Part shown: positions 36,277-44,704 of the stretch, one piece after another
Layout: each line of letters starts with the position of its first letter
How positions within the stretch are numbered: position 1 is the stretch's first letter
From: an uncultured Nitrososphaerales archaeon
GTDB lineage: Archaea; Thermoproteota; Nitrososphaeria; Nitrososphaerales; Nitrosocaldaceae
Direction of reading: 5' to 3'
Length of the DNA stretch: 64,000 nt
Assembly (NCBI GenBank): GCA_938030895.1
Contig: CALHIV010000007.1
Location: 62,001-126,000 of the forward strand
Program-made: the position numbers and the translations under genes
The notes under the pieces: model-generated
Database searches by the model: none
The model's input: only the letters and a program-made list of their open reading frames with translations
Told to the model about the DNA's origin: nothing

Positions 36277-37497
36277 TCACCCCTCCATCCTCATGATTGT
36301 ACTCCTAACCCTGTTTGCAACTATGCTCTGAAGCCCCCAGAGCTCAACGAATCCCCTTGCTAGGCTCTGATCGAATGTTGAACCCTTGCTGTAAGTTGCC
36401 AACCCTTCATCGTATAGAGAATAAGGTGAGGATCTTGCAACGACTCTGAATGCACCCTTGTACATCTTTACAGTTACCTTACCATTGACATACTCTTGAG
36501 TAGATTCTATGAACCTATCAAGATCGGATCTCAATGGCTCTAGCCAGAGACCGGAGTATGTTAGCATACTCCACTGCTGCTCTACGATCTGCTTGAACCT
36601 GAGTTGGTGGCTCGTCAGAACGAGCTTCTCCAACTCTTTATGTGCCTCTATAATAGTCAGGGCAGCTGGTGCCTCATACACCTCTCTAGACTTTATGCCC
36701 ACAACCCTATCCTCTATATGATCAACTATACCAACACCATACTTGCCAGCCTTCTCATTAGCATACTCTATCATCTCCACAGCCCCCTTCCCATTGCTAC
36801 CTATCCTGAGATCATCGACAGCAACAGGCAGACCATGCTCAAACTCTATATGCATATAGGTAGGATCATCTGGTAGGAGGCTTGGGTCTACATTAACCCA
36901 TCTGAATGCATCAGCATCAGGCTCCCTATCTGCATACTCTAGGCTCCCTCCCTCTATGGCTCTCCCCCACAGGTTCTGGTCTATACTATACCTCTTCGCT
37001 TCAGATGCTATCTCTATCCCTTCCTTCTTTGCAAACTCCAACTCCTCATCCCTGGTCATGTTCATATCCCTTATCGGTGCGATTATGGTACACGAAGGCA
37101 TCAGCGCCCTCATAGTTATATCGAATCTAACCTGATCGTTACCCTTGCCAGTGCATCCATGTGCAAGTATCTCTGTACCTTCCTTCCTTGCTATCTCAAC
37201 CACCTTGCTTGCTATCAATGGCCTTGCAAGTGCAGTGGCAAGAGGATACTTCCCTTCATAGAGACCATTAGCCTTTATACATGGCATAACGTAGTTCATA
37301 GCGAACTCCTTTCTCGCGTCTATGGTGTAATGCTTCGCAACACCTATAGCCTTCGCTCTATCCTCTATAGCCTTGAGGTTATCACCTTGACCAACATCTA
37401 CAGTAACGGTAACAACATCATAACCATACTTAACCTGTAACCATCTTATCGCTACAGATGTATCGAGTCCACCAGAGTATGCTAGCACAGCCTTCAT
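36277..37497 (-). CDS. argG: Argininosuccinate synthase
   Basis: Joins citrulline and aspartate using ATP, the penultimate step of arginine synthesis. The N-type ATP site AYSGGLDTS (5-13), HGCTGKGNDQVRFD and YEAPAALTIIEAHKELE are characteristic; 406 residues. It heads the operon containing lysW, so arginine synthesis probably shares the carrier. argH and argF are not in the window. Confidence 0.95.
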   Translation of the reverse strand: MKAVLAYSGGLDTSVAIRWLQVKYGYDVVTVTVDVGQGDNLKAIEDRAKAIGVAKHYTIDARKEFAMNYVMPCIKANGLYEGKYPLATALARPLIASKVVEIARKEGTEILAHGCTGKGNDQVRFDITMRALMPSCTIIAPIRDMNMTRDEELEFAKKEGIEIASEAKRYSIDQNLWGRAIEGGSLEYADREPDADAFRWVNVDPSLLPDDPTYMHIEFEHGLPVAVDDLRIGSNGKGAVEMIEYANEKAGKYGVGIVDHIEDRVVGIKSREVYEAPAALTIIEAHKELEKLVLTSHQLRFKQIVEQQWSMLTYSGLWLEPLRSDLDRFIESTQEYVNGKVTVKMYKGAFRVVARSSPYSLYDEGLATYSKGSTFDQSLARGFVELWGLQSIVANRVRSTIMRMEG

Positions 37498-37525
37498 AGG
37501 GTGTAATCTGCAGATAACGCTACAT

Positions 37526-37533
37526 TTATATTT
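37526..37533 (-). promoter_or_regulatory. TATA box of the argG-lysW operon
   Basis: On the minus strand AAAAATATAA is centred about 32 bases before the argG ATG at 37497, giving a leader of a few bases. The divergent gene at 37571 begins 73 bases away, so both share this short control region. Confidence 0.5.
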
Positions 37534-37570
37534 TTTGGTCTTAGATTACCAATATAGGTGGTAATGCCTG

Positions 37571-38257
37571 ATGTTGGTCAGACAGAACATAACCAAAACG
37601 GTTAAGGCCATAATCGATAACGATCTTGCCTTTCAAGATGCGCTACAAAGGGGTTACGGTAACTTTAGTGCAATAGCGAGGATGATCAAACCTAGTGTAG
37701 ATGCTGTGCTGAACAGGGATGTGAGCATAGACAGCATAGTTACAGCATTGAAGAGGATAAGGCATAACTATACACTCCCTAGCAGGAGCATAGAGGCTAT
37801 AATAGCAGATAGTAAGATAAATGTGAGGACCGATGTTGCAAAGATATCCATAGCAAAGAGTAAGAGTACTATAGAGAAGGTATCACTGCCTTTGAAGGAG
37901 CATTACGATTCGTTCATAAGCGTATCTGAGGGTATAAACTCTGTAACCATGATATTCGATGATATAATACTGGAGAGGATGAAGGATATATTCAATGAGT
38001 ACTTGCTGGAGGTTGAGGACGAACTTGCTGCTATAATAGTGCAGAGCCCAGAGGAGATAATAAAGACCCCAGGTTGTGCACTCGTATTCTACAATCAACT
38101 TGCAAGGCGAAGGATAAACATAGAGGATACAGTCAGTTGCTATACAGATACTATAATAATAGTGAAGATGGAGGATATTGCCAGAGCATTCAACGCCTTA
38201 ACAGAGCTCATAGCAGAGAGCAGGAGGCATGCTGCAAAGATCGCTCAGGAAATATAA
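37571..38257 (+). CDS. ACT-domain protein, putative regulator
   Basis: A 228-residue protein, not assigned to a named family. The N-terminal 80 residues look like a helical DNA-binding or dimerisation region (FSAIARMIKPSVDAVLN). The last 65 residues (EEIIKTPGCALVFYNQLARRRINIEDTVS, then DTIIIVKMEDIARAFNALTELI) have the beta-alpha-beta-beta-alpha-beta pattern of an ACT domain, which binds amino acids. GGTGGT 8 bases before ATG 37571 is a good ribosome-binding site. Being divergent from argG it is a plausible amino-acid-sensing regulator; this is inference. Confidence 0.65.
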   Translation: MLVRQNITKTVKAIIDNDLAFQDALQRGYGNFSAIARMIKPSVDAVLNRDVSIDSIVTALKRIRHNYTLPSRSIEAIIADSKINVRTDVAKISIAKSKSTIEKVSLPLKEHYDSFISVSEGINSVTMIFDDIILERMKDIFNEYLLEVEDELAAIIVQSPEEIIKTPGCALVFYNQLARRRINIEDTVSCYTDTIIIVKMEDIARAFNALTELIAESRRHAAKIAQEI

Positions 38258-38264
38258 CCAATAA

Positions 38265-38293
38265 TTCCCCTTGGAAGGGAAAAACCTAAATAC
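38265..38293 (+). promoter_or_regulatory. Dyad and TATA box before the TPR gene
   Basis: TTCCCcttggaaGGGAA (38265-38281) ends just before the TATA-like CCTAAATACT (38285-38294), which lies about 26 bases before ATG 38316. The dyad may be an operator, or a terminator of the upstream gene, whose stop is 8 bases before it. Confidence 0.4.
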
Positions 38294-38315
38294 TTTACCG
38301 CTATTACTACTATAA

Positions 38316-38855
38316 ATGAATTATAGTAGAGAGGATGTGAAGGGAGGATACACTAAAGTTAACATGTTAATAGAATCTGGTAAGTTCGAAGATGCCCTAG
38401 CCTATATCGATAAGGCTATAGAGATGGATGGTAGCAATAGTATGATATGGAACCTCAAGGGCTTCGTCCTATACGCTCTAGGTAGATTTAAAGACTCGCT
38501 GATATGCTTCGATAAGGCTATAGAGATGGATGGTAGCAATGCGAAGGCATGGTACAACAAGGGTGTAGTGTTACTTGAGATGAAGATGTTCCATGATGCT
38601 ATAAAGTGCTTCGATAAGGCTATAGAGATATATGATAGGGATGCTGGGGTATGGAACAACAAAGGGGTAGCACTCTACAACTTGAAGATGTTCCATGATG
38701 CTATAAAGTGCTTCGATAGAGCATTGAGGATAAACCCTAGGGATGCGAAGGCGTGGAGGAACAAGTGTAATACGCTTGTAGAGTTAGGTATGCTGAATGA
38801 GGCTGTGAAGTGCTTCAACAAGGTTATAGATATAGCTAATGATGATGGAAGATAA
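38316..38855 (+). CDS. Tetratricopeptide-repeat protein
   Basis: A 179-residue protein made of about five 34-residue TPR units with the consensus W-x2-G-x3-AL-x-A-x2-CFDKAIE. The DNA of successive units is nearly identical (102-base period: 38407 and 38509 blocks; 38588 and 38690 blocks), showing recent duplication. TPRs act as protein-binding scaffolds; no catalytic domain or membrane segment exists. Leaderless, its own promoter. Confidence 0.9.
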   Translation: MNYSREDVKGGYTKVNMLIESGKFEDALAYIDKAIEMDGSNSMIWNLKGFVLYALGRFKDSLICFDKAIEMDGSNAKAWYNKGVVLLEMKMFHDAIKCFDKAIEIYDRDAGVWNNKGVALYNLKMFHDAIKCFDRALRINPRDAKAWRNKCNTLVELGMLNEAVKCFNKVIDIANDDGR

Positions 38856-38966
38856 CAGAAGCATAGCATAGGCTATCCAATGACTATGCTATTCAATAAC
38901 TACTAGTAAAAGATGGCCATGCTTGGCTAGGTTAACATTATTAACCGCTCCAACGTAGCATTAGAC

Positions 38967-40103
38967 GTGCAGATACTGCATATATCTGATACCCATCTAG
39001 GATGTGTACCTCTCAACCTAAAGGAGAGGGAAGAAGATGTATATGAGGCGTTCAATGAAGCAGTAGATACTGCAATAAAGGATAGAGTTGATGCTGTAAT
39101 ACATGCTGGAGATATATTTCATACACCAAAACCATCTGGCACAGCAATAAACAGACTAGGTGAGGCTGTTAAGAGGCTTAACGAAGATGGTATAAGGTTC
39201 TTCTTCACACTAGGAGAGCATGATATAAGCAGGGTAAGGGATACCCCTTCTCCATACCTCTTCCATAGACTTGGGATGGCAACGTACATAGGCGATGGCA
39301 AGCCCTACATCTATAAGGATAAGGATACGCTACTCATAGGCTTCCATAAGCATAGGAGGAGTGAGTGCTATGAGCTCGTGGAGAAGTTAAAGGCTATAAA
39401 TCCTCCCCATGATGTGAAGAGGAAGGTACTTGTACTCCATCAAGGGTTGGGAGAGTTCCACCCTTATGCATACGAGTTGAGCATAGACCATCTCCCCCCT
39501 AACTTCAACTATTATGCCATGGGTCATCTACATGACCATGCTATGAAGAGTTATGGTAATGGCATAATATGCTACCCTGGATCTATAGACCCAACGCCAA
39601 ATGAAGGTATAAAGGAGTTCAGGAAGGGCTTCTGTATGGTGGATCTATCTGGGGATGAGGCTAAGGTTGATTTCGTACAGATAAGATCATCGAGGAGGCA
39701 TATGCGTTATACCATAGAGTATGAGAGGCTAGATGAACTCGTGAGAATTGTTAAGGATAGTATAATAGGGCTTACAAAGAAGCCAGTAATAGAGGTAAGG
39801 ATAAATGGGAGGGATGGAGTAGATAGGGCAAGGATAGCAAACATACTCTCCAAGATCAGCGATCTCTGCCTCTACTATAGTTGGGAGGTTGATCTTGTAA
39901 GGAGTGATAAAAGCCTTAGGCTATATGAGGATAAGCCGGATATAGAGAGGGTGCTGCTTGAATCAGCAGCAGAGGTACTTGGAGATCATGCTACTGCTAG
40001 TTTTGCAATAGATGAACTACTACCTCTACTTAATAATGGCGATGTGGATAGTGTAGTGGACCTTGTATGGAAAAAGTTTGAGGACTCTCTCAAGAATACA
40101 TGA
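38967..40103 (+). CDS. mre11: DNA double-strand break repair nuclease Mre11
   Basis: Mn-dependent 3'-5' exo/endonuclease subunit of the break-repair complex, 378 residues. Phosphoesterase motifs are DTHLG (8-12), HAGDIFH (46-52), GEHD (83-86) and GHLHDH. In most family members the third motif is GNHD; here the metal-ligand asparagine is glutamate (E84). Start is GTG 38967, with the protein beginning directly at the first beta strand. rad50 begins 13 bases after the stop. Confidence 0.92.
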   Translation: MQILHISDTHLGCVPLNLKEREEDVYEAFNEAVDTAIKDRVDAVIHAGDIFHTPKPSGTAINRLGEAVKRLNEDGIRFFFTLGEHDISRVRDTPSPYLFHRLGMATYIGDGKPYIYKDKDTLLIGFHKHRRSECYELVEKLKAINPPHDVKRKVLVLHQGLGEFHPYAYELSIDHLPPNFNYYAMGHLHDHAMKSYGNGIICYPGSIDPTPNEGIKEFRKGFCMVDLSGDEAKVDFVQIRSSRRHMRYTIEYERLDELVRIVKDSIIGLTKKPVIEVRINGRDGVDRARIANILSKISDLCLYYSWEVDLVRSDKSLRLYEDKPDIERVLLESAAEVLGDHATASFAIDELLPLLNNGDVDSVVDLVWKKFEDSLKNT

Positions 40104-40116
40104 GGGGTGTATCTCA

Positions 40117-42612
40117 ATGCTTGAGGGCATAAGGCTTATAGACTTCATATCACACAGGGATACAGACATAAGGTTCGGTGACGGTATCACGGTCTTCGTG
40201 GGCAGAAATGGTTCTGGCAAGTCATCTGTTATAGATGCCATAACATATGCGCTTTACAACGAGCATACCAGGAGCGACAACAAGAGCCTAGTAAGATATG
40301 GTGCACAGAGGTCCTCGGTTGTGCTGGAGTTCTCTATCAACAAGAAGAGGTACAGGGTTGAGAAGAGATTGAATAGAGGGCAGTTAGAGTCTGCAGTGCT
40401 ATATGAGTTGAATGATGGTTCATGGAGGGCACTGGCTGCTGGGGAGAGGAAGCAATTCGGTGAGTCAATAAGCAATGAGATAGCAAGGATACTAGGCTTA
40501 GATTATGATAAGATGAGGGTTGCTGCAATAATACAGCAGGGCGAGATAGGTAGCATAATCGAGTCTAGCCCAAAGGAGTTCAAGGACCTAATAAACAGTG
40601 TAATTGGTATAGGGATGCTAGATAATGCATATACGCTTATGAAGGATGTTATAGATGGCTTCAGAACGAAGCTCAGACAGAACTATGGATATGATGATAC
40701 AAGCAAGGATACACTCTTGAATGATGTGAATAGATACTCTCATGAGATAGAATCGTTAAGACAGATGCTTGATAGGGCAGAGGATGAGAGGAGGAGGGTT
40801 GCGGAAAGGAAGGCTATACTAGAGAAGGAGTATAAGGAGATGAGAGTGAAGAAGGAGAAGTTTGAGAGCATGAAGGTTCTCATCACAAACCTGCTTAACT
40901 ACATAGGCGAGAGGAAGAGAGCAATAGAGAGTGATGTTGCAGATCTCAGATCTACAATATCAAAGGCGGAAGAGTGCTTCAGGTTGGTGGAAAGGGAAGA
41001 GGGTGTCAGAGCAGCCCTTGCTGATGCAGAGGAGATGCTCAAGGCGCTTGATGAAGAGATGGATGGTCTGAAGCAGAGCAGTACAAGGCTTGAGTCATTG
41101 AAGAAGATACTGGTAGAGAAGGAGATTATAGCAAGTAAGGCTAGGGAGCAGATGGGCATAGTTGATAGGCTTAAGTATGTGCCAGATGAGCTCTCAACAC
41201 TTAGAGCGAGACTGGTGCAGATCAATAACGAACTCTCTACCATGAATATGGAGATGGGCAGGCTTAACGGTATGATCGAGTGCGCATCAAGGCTCGAGTT
41301 CAAGGACAACATATGTCCAGTCTGTGGTAGCAAGGTGGAGAGCATAAATCCATTATTCGATAAGCATGTCCTAAGAGGAAAGGTTGAGGATATCTCCAAC
41401 AGACTCAAGAGACTAGATGATGAGAAGTCATCTCTAGAGAATAGGATATCCAAGTTGGAGAGGGATAATGAGCGTCTTCAGCAGGCTAAAGGGTTCCTTG
41501 AAAGCTGTAGAATAGTAAGCATGGACGACCTCCTCGCACTTGAGAATGAAATAAATGTGTTGAGGAGAGAGGTTGAGGGTGCAGATGCGATAAGGAGAAG
41601 GCTGAATACAATAACAACAGAGAGGAACTCTACCTTAAAGAGGGTTGAGGAGCATAGAAGGGAGATGGAGGCTATAAACAAGGCAAGGGCATTCCTCGAT
41701 GCAAAGGGTATAAGTGATAGAAGTGAACTGAAACGGTTCAATGACGATCTGAGGGAGCGTGAGGAAGTACTTGCAAGGCTTAACAGGCTCTTGAATATCA
41801 ATATTAATGCCCATACAATAGCCTCATCCCTAAACACATACAACATTATGGATTATGCGATCGATAAGTACTCAACGGACCTTGTAGATGGTATAAAGGC
41901 TCTTGCTGATGAATGTAGAGGATTCTCCCATGATAAGTACTCTAAGCTCGAGAATGAACTTAATACGGTTGCGAGGGAAGAGATGGAGAAGGAGAGAGAA
42001 CTCTCTAAGCTTAGGGGAAGGTTGGATGATATCAACAATGATCTAACTAGACTTAGGGGTATACTGAAGATACTTGACCATGCATCAAACCATATAACTA
42101 TGCTGGATGATATAAGGAGTAAGGTATTCCATAGGGATGGTAGGGTTGCAAGGAGCCTAAGGTATTGGGCACTACAGCATATATCTGAGAAGGCATCGGA
42201 GTACGCTAGAACCTTTGCCATGGGAATATCTAGGATAGAGTTGAGTGAGGCTAAGGATGCAGAGAGGGGTGGTGTAAATATGCTATGCTATGGTACAAGA
42301 GGTACCATAGATATAACATCTATGAGTGGAGGGGAGAAGGTTGCTGTAGCGCTAGCGTTGAGGTTTGCTATAGCCTATGTCATGGGTGGATACAGACTAG
42401 ACTTCATAATAATGGATGAGCCTACAGTGCATCTGGATGAGGAGAGGAGGGTATCTATGGTTGAACTCATAAAGCTATTTGCTGAGAGCTCTGCGCTCAA
42501 GCAGATAATCATCATAACGCATGATAGTGAGATATTCGAGGATGCTAATGTGGATCATCTATACAGGTTTGAGATGACCGATAATGGTACACGTGTAAGT
42601 AAGGTTGGATGA
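40117..42612 (+). CDS. rad50: DNA double-strand break repair ATPase Rad50
   Basis: SMC-like ATPase partner of Mre11, 831 residues from ATG 40117. Walker A is GRNGSGKS (29-36); two long coiled coils flank the zinc hook CPVC (C400, C403) at the centre; the C-terminal lobe carries the signature TSMSGGEKVAVALALRF and Walker B FIIMDEPTVHLDEE. An in-frame ATG 54 bases upstream lies within mre11 and is not needed. Operon order mre11-rad50 is typical of archaea; herA-nurA are not in the window. Confidence 0.95.
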   Translation: MLEGIRLIDFISHRDTDIRFGDGITVFVGRNGSGKSSVIDAITYALYNEHTRSDNKSLVRYGAQRSSVVLEFSINKKRYRVEKRLNRGQLESAVLYELNDGSWRALAAGERKQFGESISNEIARILGLDYDKMRVAAIIQQGEIGSIIESSPKEFKDLINSVIGIGMLDNAYTLMKDVIDGFRTKLRQNYGYDDTSKDTLLNDVNRYSHEIESLRQMLDRAEDERRRVAERKAILEKEYKEMRVKKEKFESMKVLITNLLNYIGERKRAIESDVADLRSTISKAEECFRLVEREEGVRAALADAEEMLKALDEEMDGLKQSSTRLESLKKILVEKEIIASKAREQMGIVDRLKYVPDELSTLRARLVQINNELSTMNMEMGRLNGMIECASRLEFKDNICPVCGSKVESINPLFDKHVLRGKVEDISNRLKRLDDEKSSLENRISKLERDNERLQQAKGFLESCRIVSMDDLLALENEINVLRREVEGADAIRRRLNTITTERNSTLKRVEEHRREMEAINKARAFLDAKGISDRSELKRFNDDLREREEVLARLNRLLNININAHTIASSLNTYNIMDYAIDKYSTDLVDGIKALADECRGFSHDKYSKLENELNTVAREEMEKERELSKLRGRLDDINNDLTRLRGILKILDHASNHITMLDDIRSKVFHRDGRVARSLRYWALQHISEKASEYARTFAMGISRIELSEAKDAERGGVNMLCYGTRGTIDITSMSGGEKVAVALALRFAIAYVMGGYRLDFIIMDEPTVHLDEERRVSMVELIKLFAESSALKQIIIITHDSEIFEDANVDHLYRFEMTDNGTRVSKVG

Positions 42613-42660
42613 GTAAGGAAGTAATGGAGGAATGGAGGAATGAAGGAAGGAAGGAAGTAA
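42613..42660. repeat. GGAAGGAATG purine-rich repeat
   Basis: Degenerate (ggaa)-type repeats, all purine on the plus strand, between the converging rad50 and DsrE-family genes. Confidence 0.8.
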
Positions 42661-42702
42661 TTGGATGAGCAGAAAAATAACAGGTTAGATAGGCAGACAG
42701 GG

Positions 42703-43134
42703 TTAGAGGAAGACTATCATACCTCCCTTCTTCGCTGCCGGTAGTGCTTCGTTCAAGAAGCCTATAACGTCCTCGAACTCAATCCCCTCCTCGAGAGTAT
42801 CCTTCTTTATACCCATCTGGATTAGCATCTCCTTGCTTGGGCCACATGCAGTAACCTTAACCCCTGCTGCTATAGCATCCTTTAGGTACTTCTCCAGGGG
42901 CGGTGCACCAGGGAGTGTTATCTTCGCTGCTCCTCCCTTCTTGACTATCTCTAATGCATCCATGGTGCAGTAGACCTTGCATTTAGCGCCCATTGCTACA
43001 CTGCCTAGAGCAAGTACTAGTGCAGGATATGCCCTGCTAGGCTCCTTGGATACAAGCACTATATGCACTTCTTGCTGCTCCTCCTCTACCTCGTTCCCAT
43101 CACTCCTATCCATCCCTTCCGTGCTCATTAGCAT
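42703..43134 (-). CDS. DsrE/DsrF-like family protein
   Basis: A 143-residue protein of the DsrE superfamily. HIVLVSKEPSRAYPALVLALGSVAMGAKCKVYCTMDAL leads, and the middle shows AAGVKVTACGPSKEMLIQMG with a conserved cysteine. DsrE proteins often carry sulfur on this cysteine or serve as small-molecule carriers. An acidic lead of 20 residues is not part of the family. Start may be Met1, Met3 or Met8. Role here unknown. Confidence 0.8.
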   Translation of the reverse strand: MLMSTEGMDRSDGNEVEEEQQEVHIVLVSKEPSRAYPALVLALGSVAMGAKCKVYCTMDALEIVKKGGAAKITLPGAPPLEKYLKDAIAAGVKVTACGPSKEMLIQMGIKKDTLEEGIEFEDVIGFLNEALPAAKKGGMIVFL

Positions 43135-43268
43135 CCCTTCCCTCTCCCACTCTTATGTCATGTATGTACTATGGTTTATACACAGTATCCTTTTAAATAT
43201 TCGCTCTCTATCTATTCTAGCGTAACTATTATAGATAAATCTTATCAAAATGGGAATAATAGGTTTTC

Positions 43269-43290
43269 ACCTACTGTTAGTAGGTTTAAA
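43269..43290 (+). promoter_or_regulatory. Perfect dyad abutting the TATA box: candidate operator
   Basis: ACCTACTgttAGTAGGT (43269-43285) is a 7-base inverted repeat that runs straight into the TATA element TTTAAA (43285-43290). This is a classic position for an archaeal repressor that blocks TBP. The gene it controls encodes a winged-helix protein, so autorepression is the simplest reading. Confidence 0.5.
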
Positions 43291-43307
43291 CAATATTTTT
43301 CACCCCT

Positions 43308-43619
43308 ATGTGTATATACTATGGTATGCACTACAAGCGTGAAGGGCTAGATATAATGATGATGATGCTAAGTAACCTTAAGGAGAAGAGTACTATCACA
43401 CAGATAATGTATGCTGCAAGGCTGGATACAAGGACATCAAGCAAGTATATACAGATGCTGCTTAAGAAGGGGCTAATAGAGAGAGTAGATGATGGAGGCA
43501 ATGTATACTATACTATAACTGAGAAAGGTTCTAGATTATTATTCCTATGCGAGGAGCTGAAGAGTATGCTGAGGGAGAATGTTGGTGAAGAGAAGGATAT
43601 AAGCCTAATCTACATCTGA
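43308..43619 (+). CDS. Winged-helix transcriptional regulator
   Basis: A 103-residue single-domain wHTH of the archaeal HTH_45 type: LKEKSTITQIMYAARLDTRT is the recognition region, then SSKYIQMLLKKGLIERVDDGGNVYYTITEKG forms the wing. ATG 43308 is the first start, and ATG 43326 (MHYKREGLDIM) fits the TATA spacing about equally well. Likely a DNA-binding repressor regulating itself through the dyad just upstream. Confidence 0.8.
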   Translation: MCIYYGMHYKREGLDIMMMMLSNLKEKSTITQIMYAARLDTRTSSKYIQMLLKKGLIERVDDGGNVYYTITEKGSRLLFLCEELKSMLRENVGEEKDISLIYI

Positions 43620-43719
43620 TATGCTATAGCATGCTATAACAGACTGATAGAACTAGTAATAAATGGTAGTTATACGGGTGAAGATTAGTGATCTTATGCT
43701 ATAGAATGCCGTAAAAATA

Positions 43720-43733
43720 CCCCTAAAAAGGGG
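43720..43733. other. Perfect hairpin CCCCT-AAAA-AGGGG
   Basis: Five-base arms with a four-base loop lie 100 bases after the wHTH stop and about 57 bases before the ubiA start. It could be a terminator, since A/T-rich sequence follows, or an operator for ubiA. Confidence 0.4.
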
Positions 43734-43790
43734 AATAAAGTAAAATCTTTCCAAAGAATAGTTTTTACGTAAGTGTAAGTCAATAATATT

Positions 43791-44639
43791 ATGAACAGGT
43801 ATATTAAAGCGTTTATTCGCCTAATCAAGGCAGAAGATCAGATAGGCAATGCGATAGCGTTCTTCACAGGCTACATATACGCTTCAGGACTCAATATACA
43901 TGAAGATCTGCTCCCTGCATTTACAGCCACATGCCTAGGCCTAATGGCTGCTAATGCCCTCAACCAGTGCACAGATGCTGATACAGATGCTATAAACAAG
44001 CCTGATAGACCTATACCCTCTGGCATGATATCCTTAAGGGAAGGGTATGCTATAGTTGCTATGCTTTATGCTGCAACATTGGTACTCGGTGCACTTGTAA
44101 GCATAGAGTTCTTTACCTTAATAGGGGTAGCGGTCTTCCTGGGTGTAGCATACTCTATAAGGCCCTTCAGGTTCAAGGACAGGTTCATAGTATCTAACCT
44201 CTCTATTGCCATAGGGTATGGTGCTGTTAACTTCATGCTTGGATGGAATGTTACCATGTCATTGGATGCTACACCATTGCATATACTGCTCTTCCTTACA
44301 GCATTCGACTTCTTTGCAAATATAAGCAAGGATTACAGGGATATTGAGGGGGATAGAGTATATGGAGCAAGGACTATGCCCATAGTACTTGGAAGGAGTA
44401 GATCTATCATGATCCAGTTCTCAGCACTATACATAACATTCGCCATGCCAGTACTCTTCATACTACTCTCCTGCGTAAATACAACATTCATGCTTGTAAG
44501 TGCGATAGGCATGCTCTTAGTGATGCAGGCACATAGGGATCTCTTGAGTAATAGGGATGTTGTATGCTACAAGAAGATGATGCTGCTATACATAGCGGTA
44601 AGGTTGATGATAATAGTATCTGTATTTCTGTATTGGTAG
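43791..44639 (+). CDS. Digeranylgeranylglyceryl phosphate synthase (UbiA family)
   Basis: Membrane prenyltransferase forming the second ether bond of archaeal lipids. Predicted eight helices. The diagnostic NQCTDADTDAINKPDRPIPSG (only the DxxxDxxxxPxRPIPSG pattern is conserved) and a second aspartate cluster near KDYRDIEGDRVYGARTMP fit DGGGP synthase rather than MenA. In many family members the first site begins ND; here it is NQ. Length 282 is normal. Monocistronic. Confidence 0.88.
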   Translation: MNRYIKAFIRLIKAEDQIGNAIAFFTGYIYASGLNIHEDLLPAFTATCLGLMAANALNQCTDADTDAINKPDRPIPSGMISLREGYAIVAMLYAATLVLGALVSIEFFTLIGVAVFLGVAYSIRPFRFKDRFIVSNLSIAIGYGAVNFMLGWNVTMSLDATPLHILLFLTAFDFFANISKDYRDIEGDRVYGARTMPIVLGRSRSIMIQFSALYITFAMPVLFILLSCVNTTFMLVSAIGMLLVMQAHRDLLSNRDVVCYKKMMLLYIAVRLMIIVSVFLYW

Positions 44640-44704
44640 CATTAGTTGCATGGTACAGTAGCATAGCAGTAATCTTGCATAATATAGCTAGCATAGCCTC
44701 TCTA

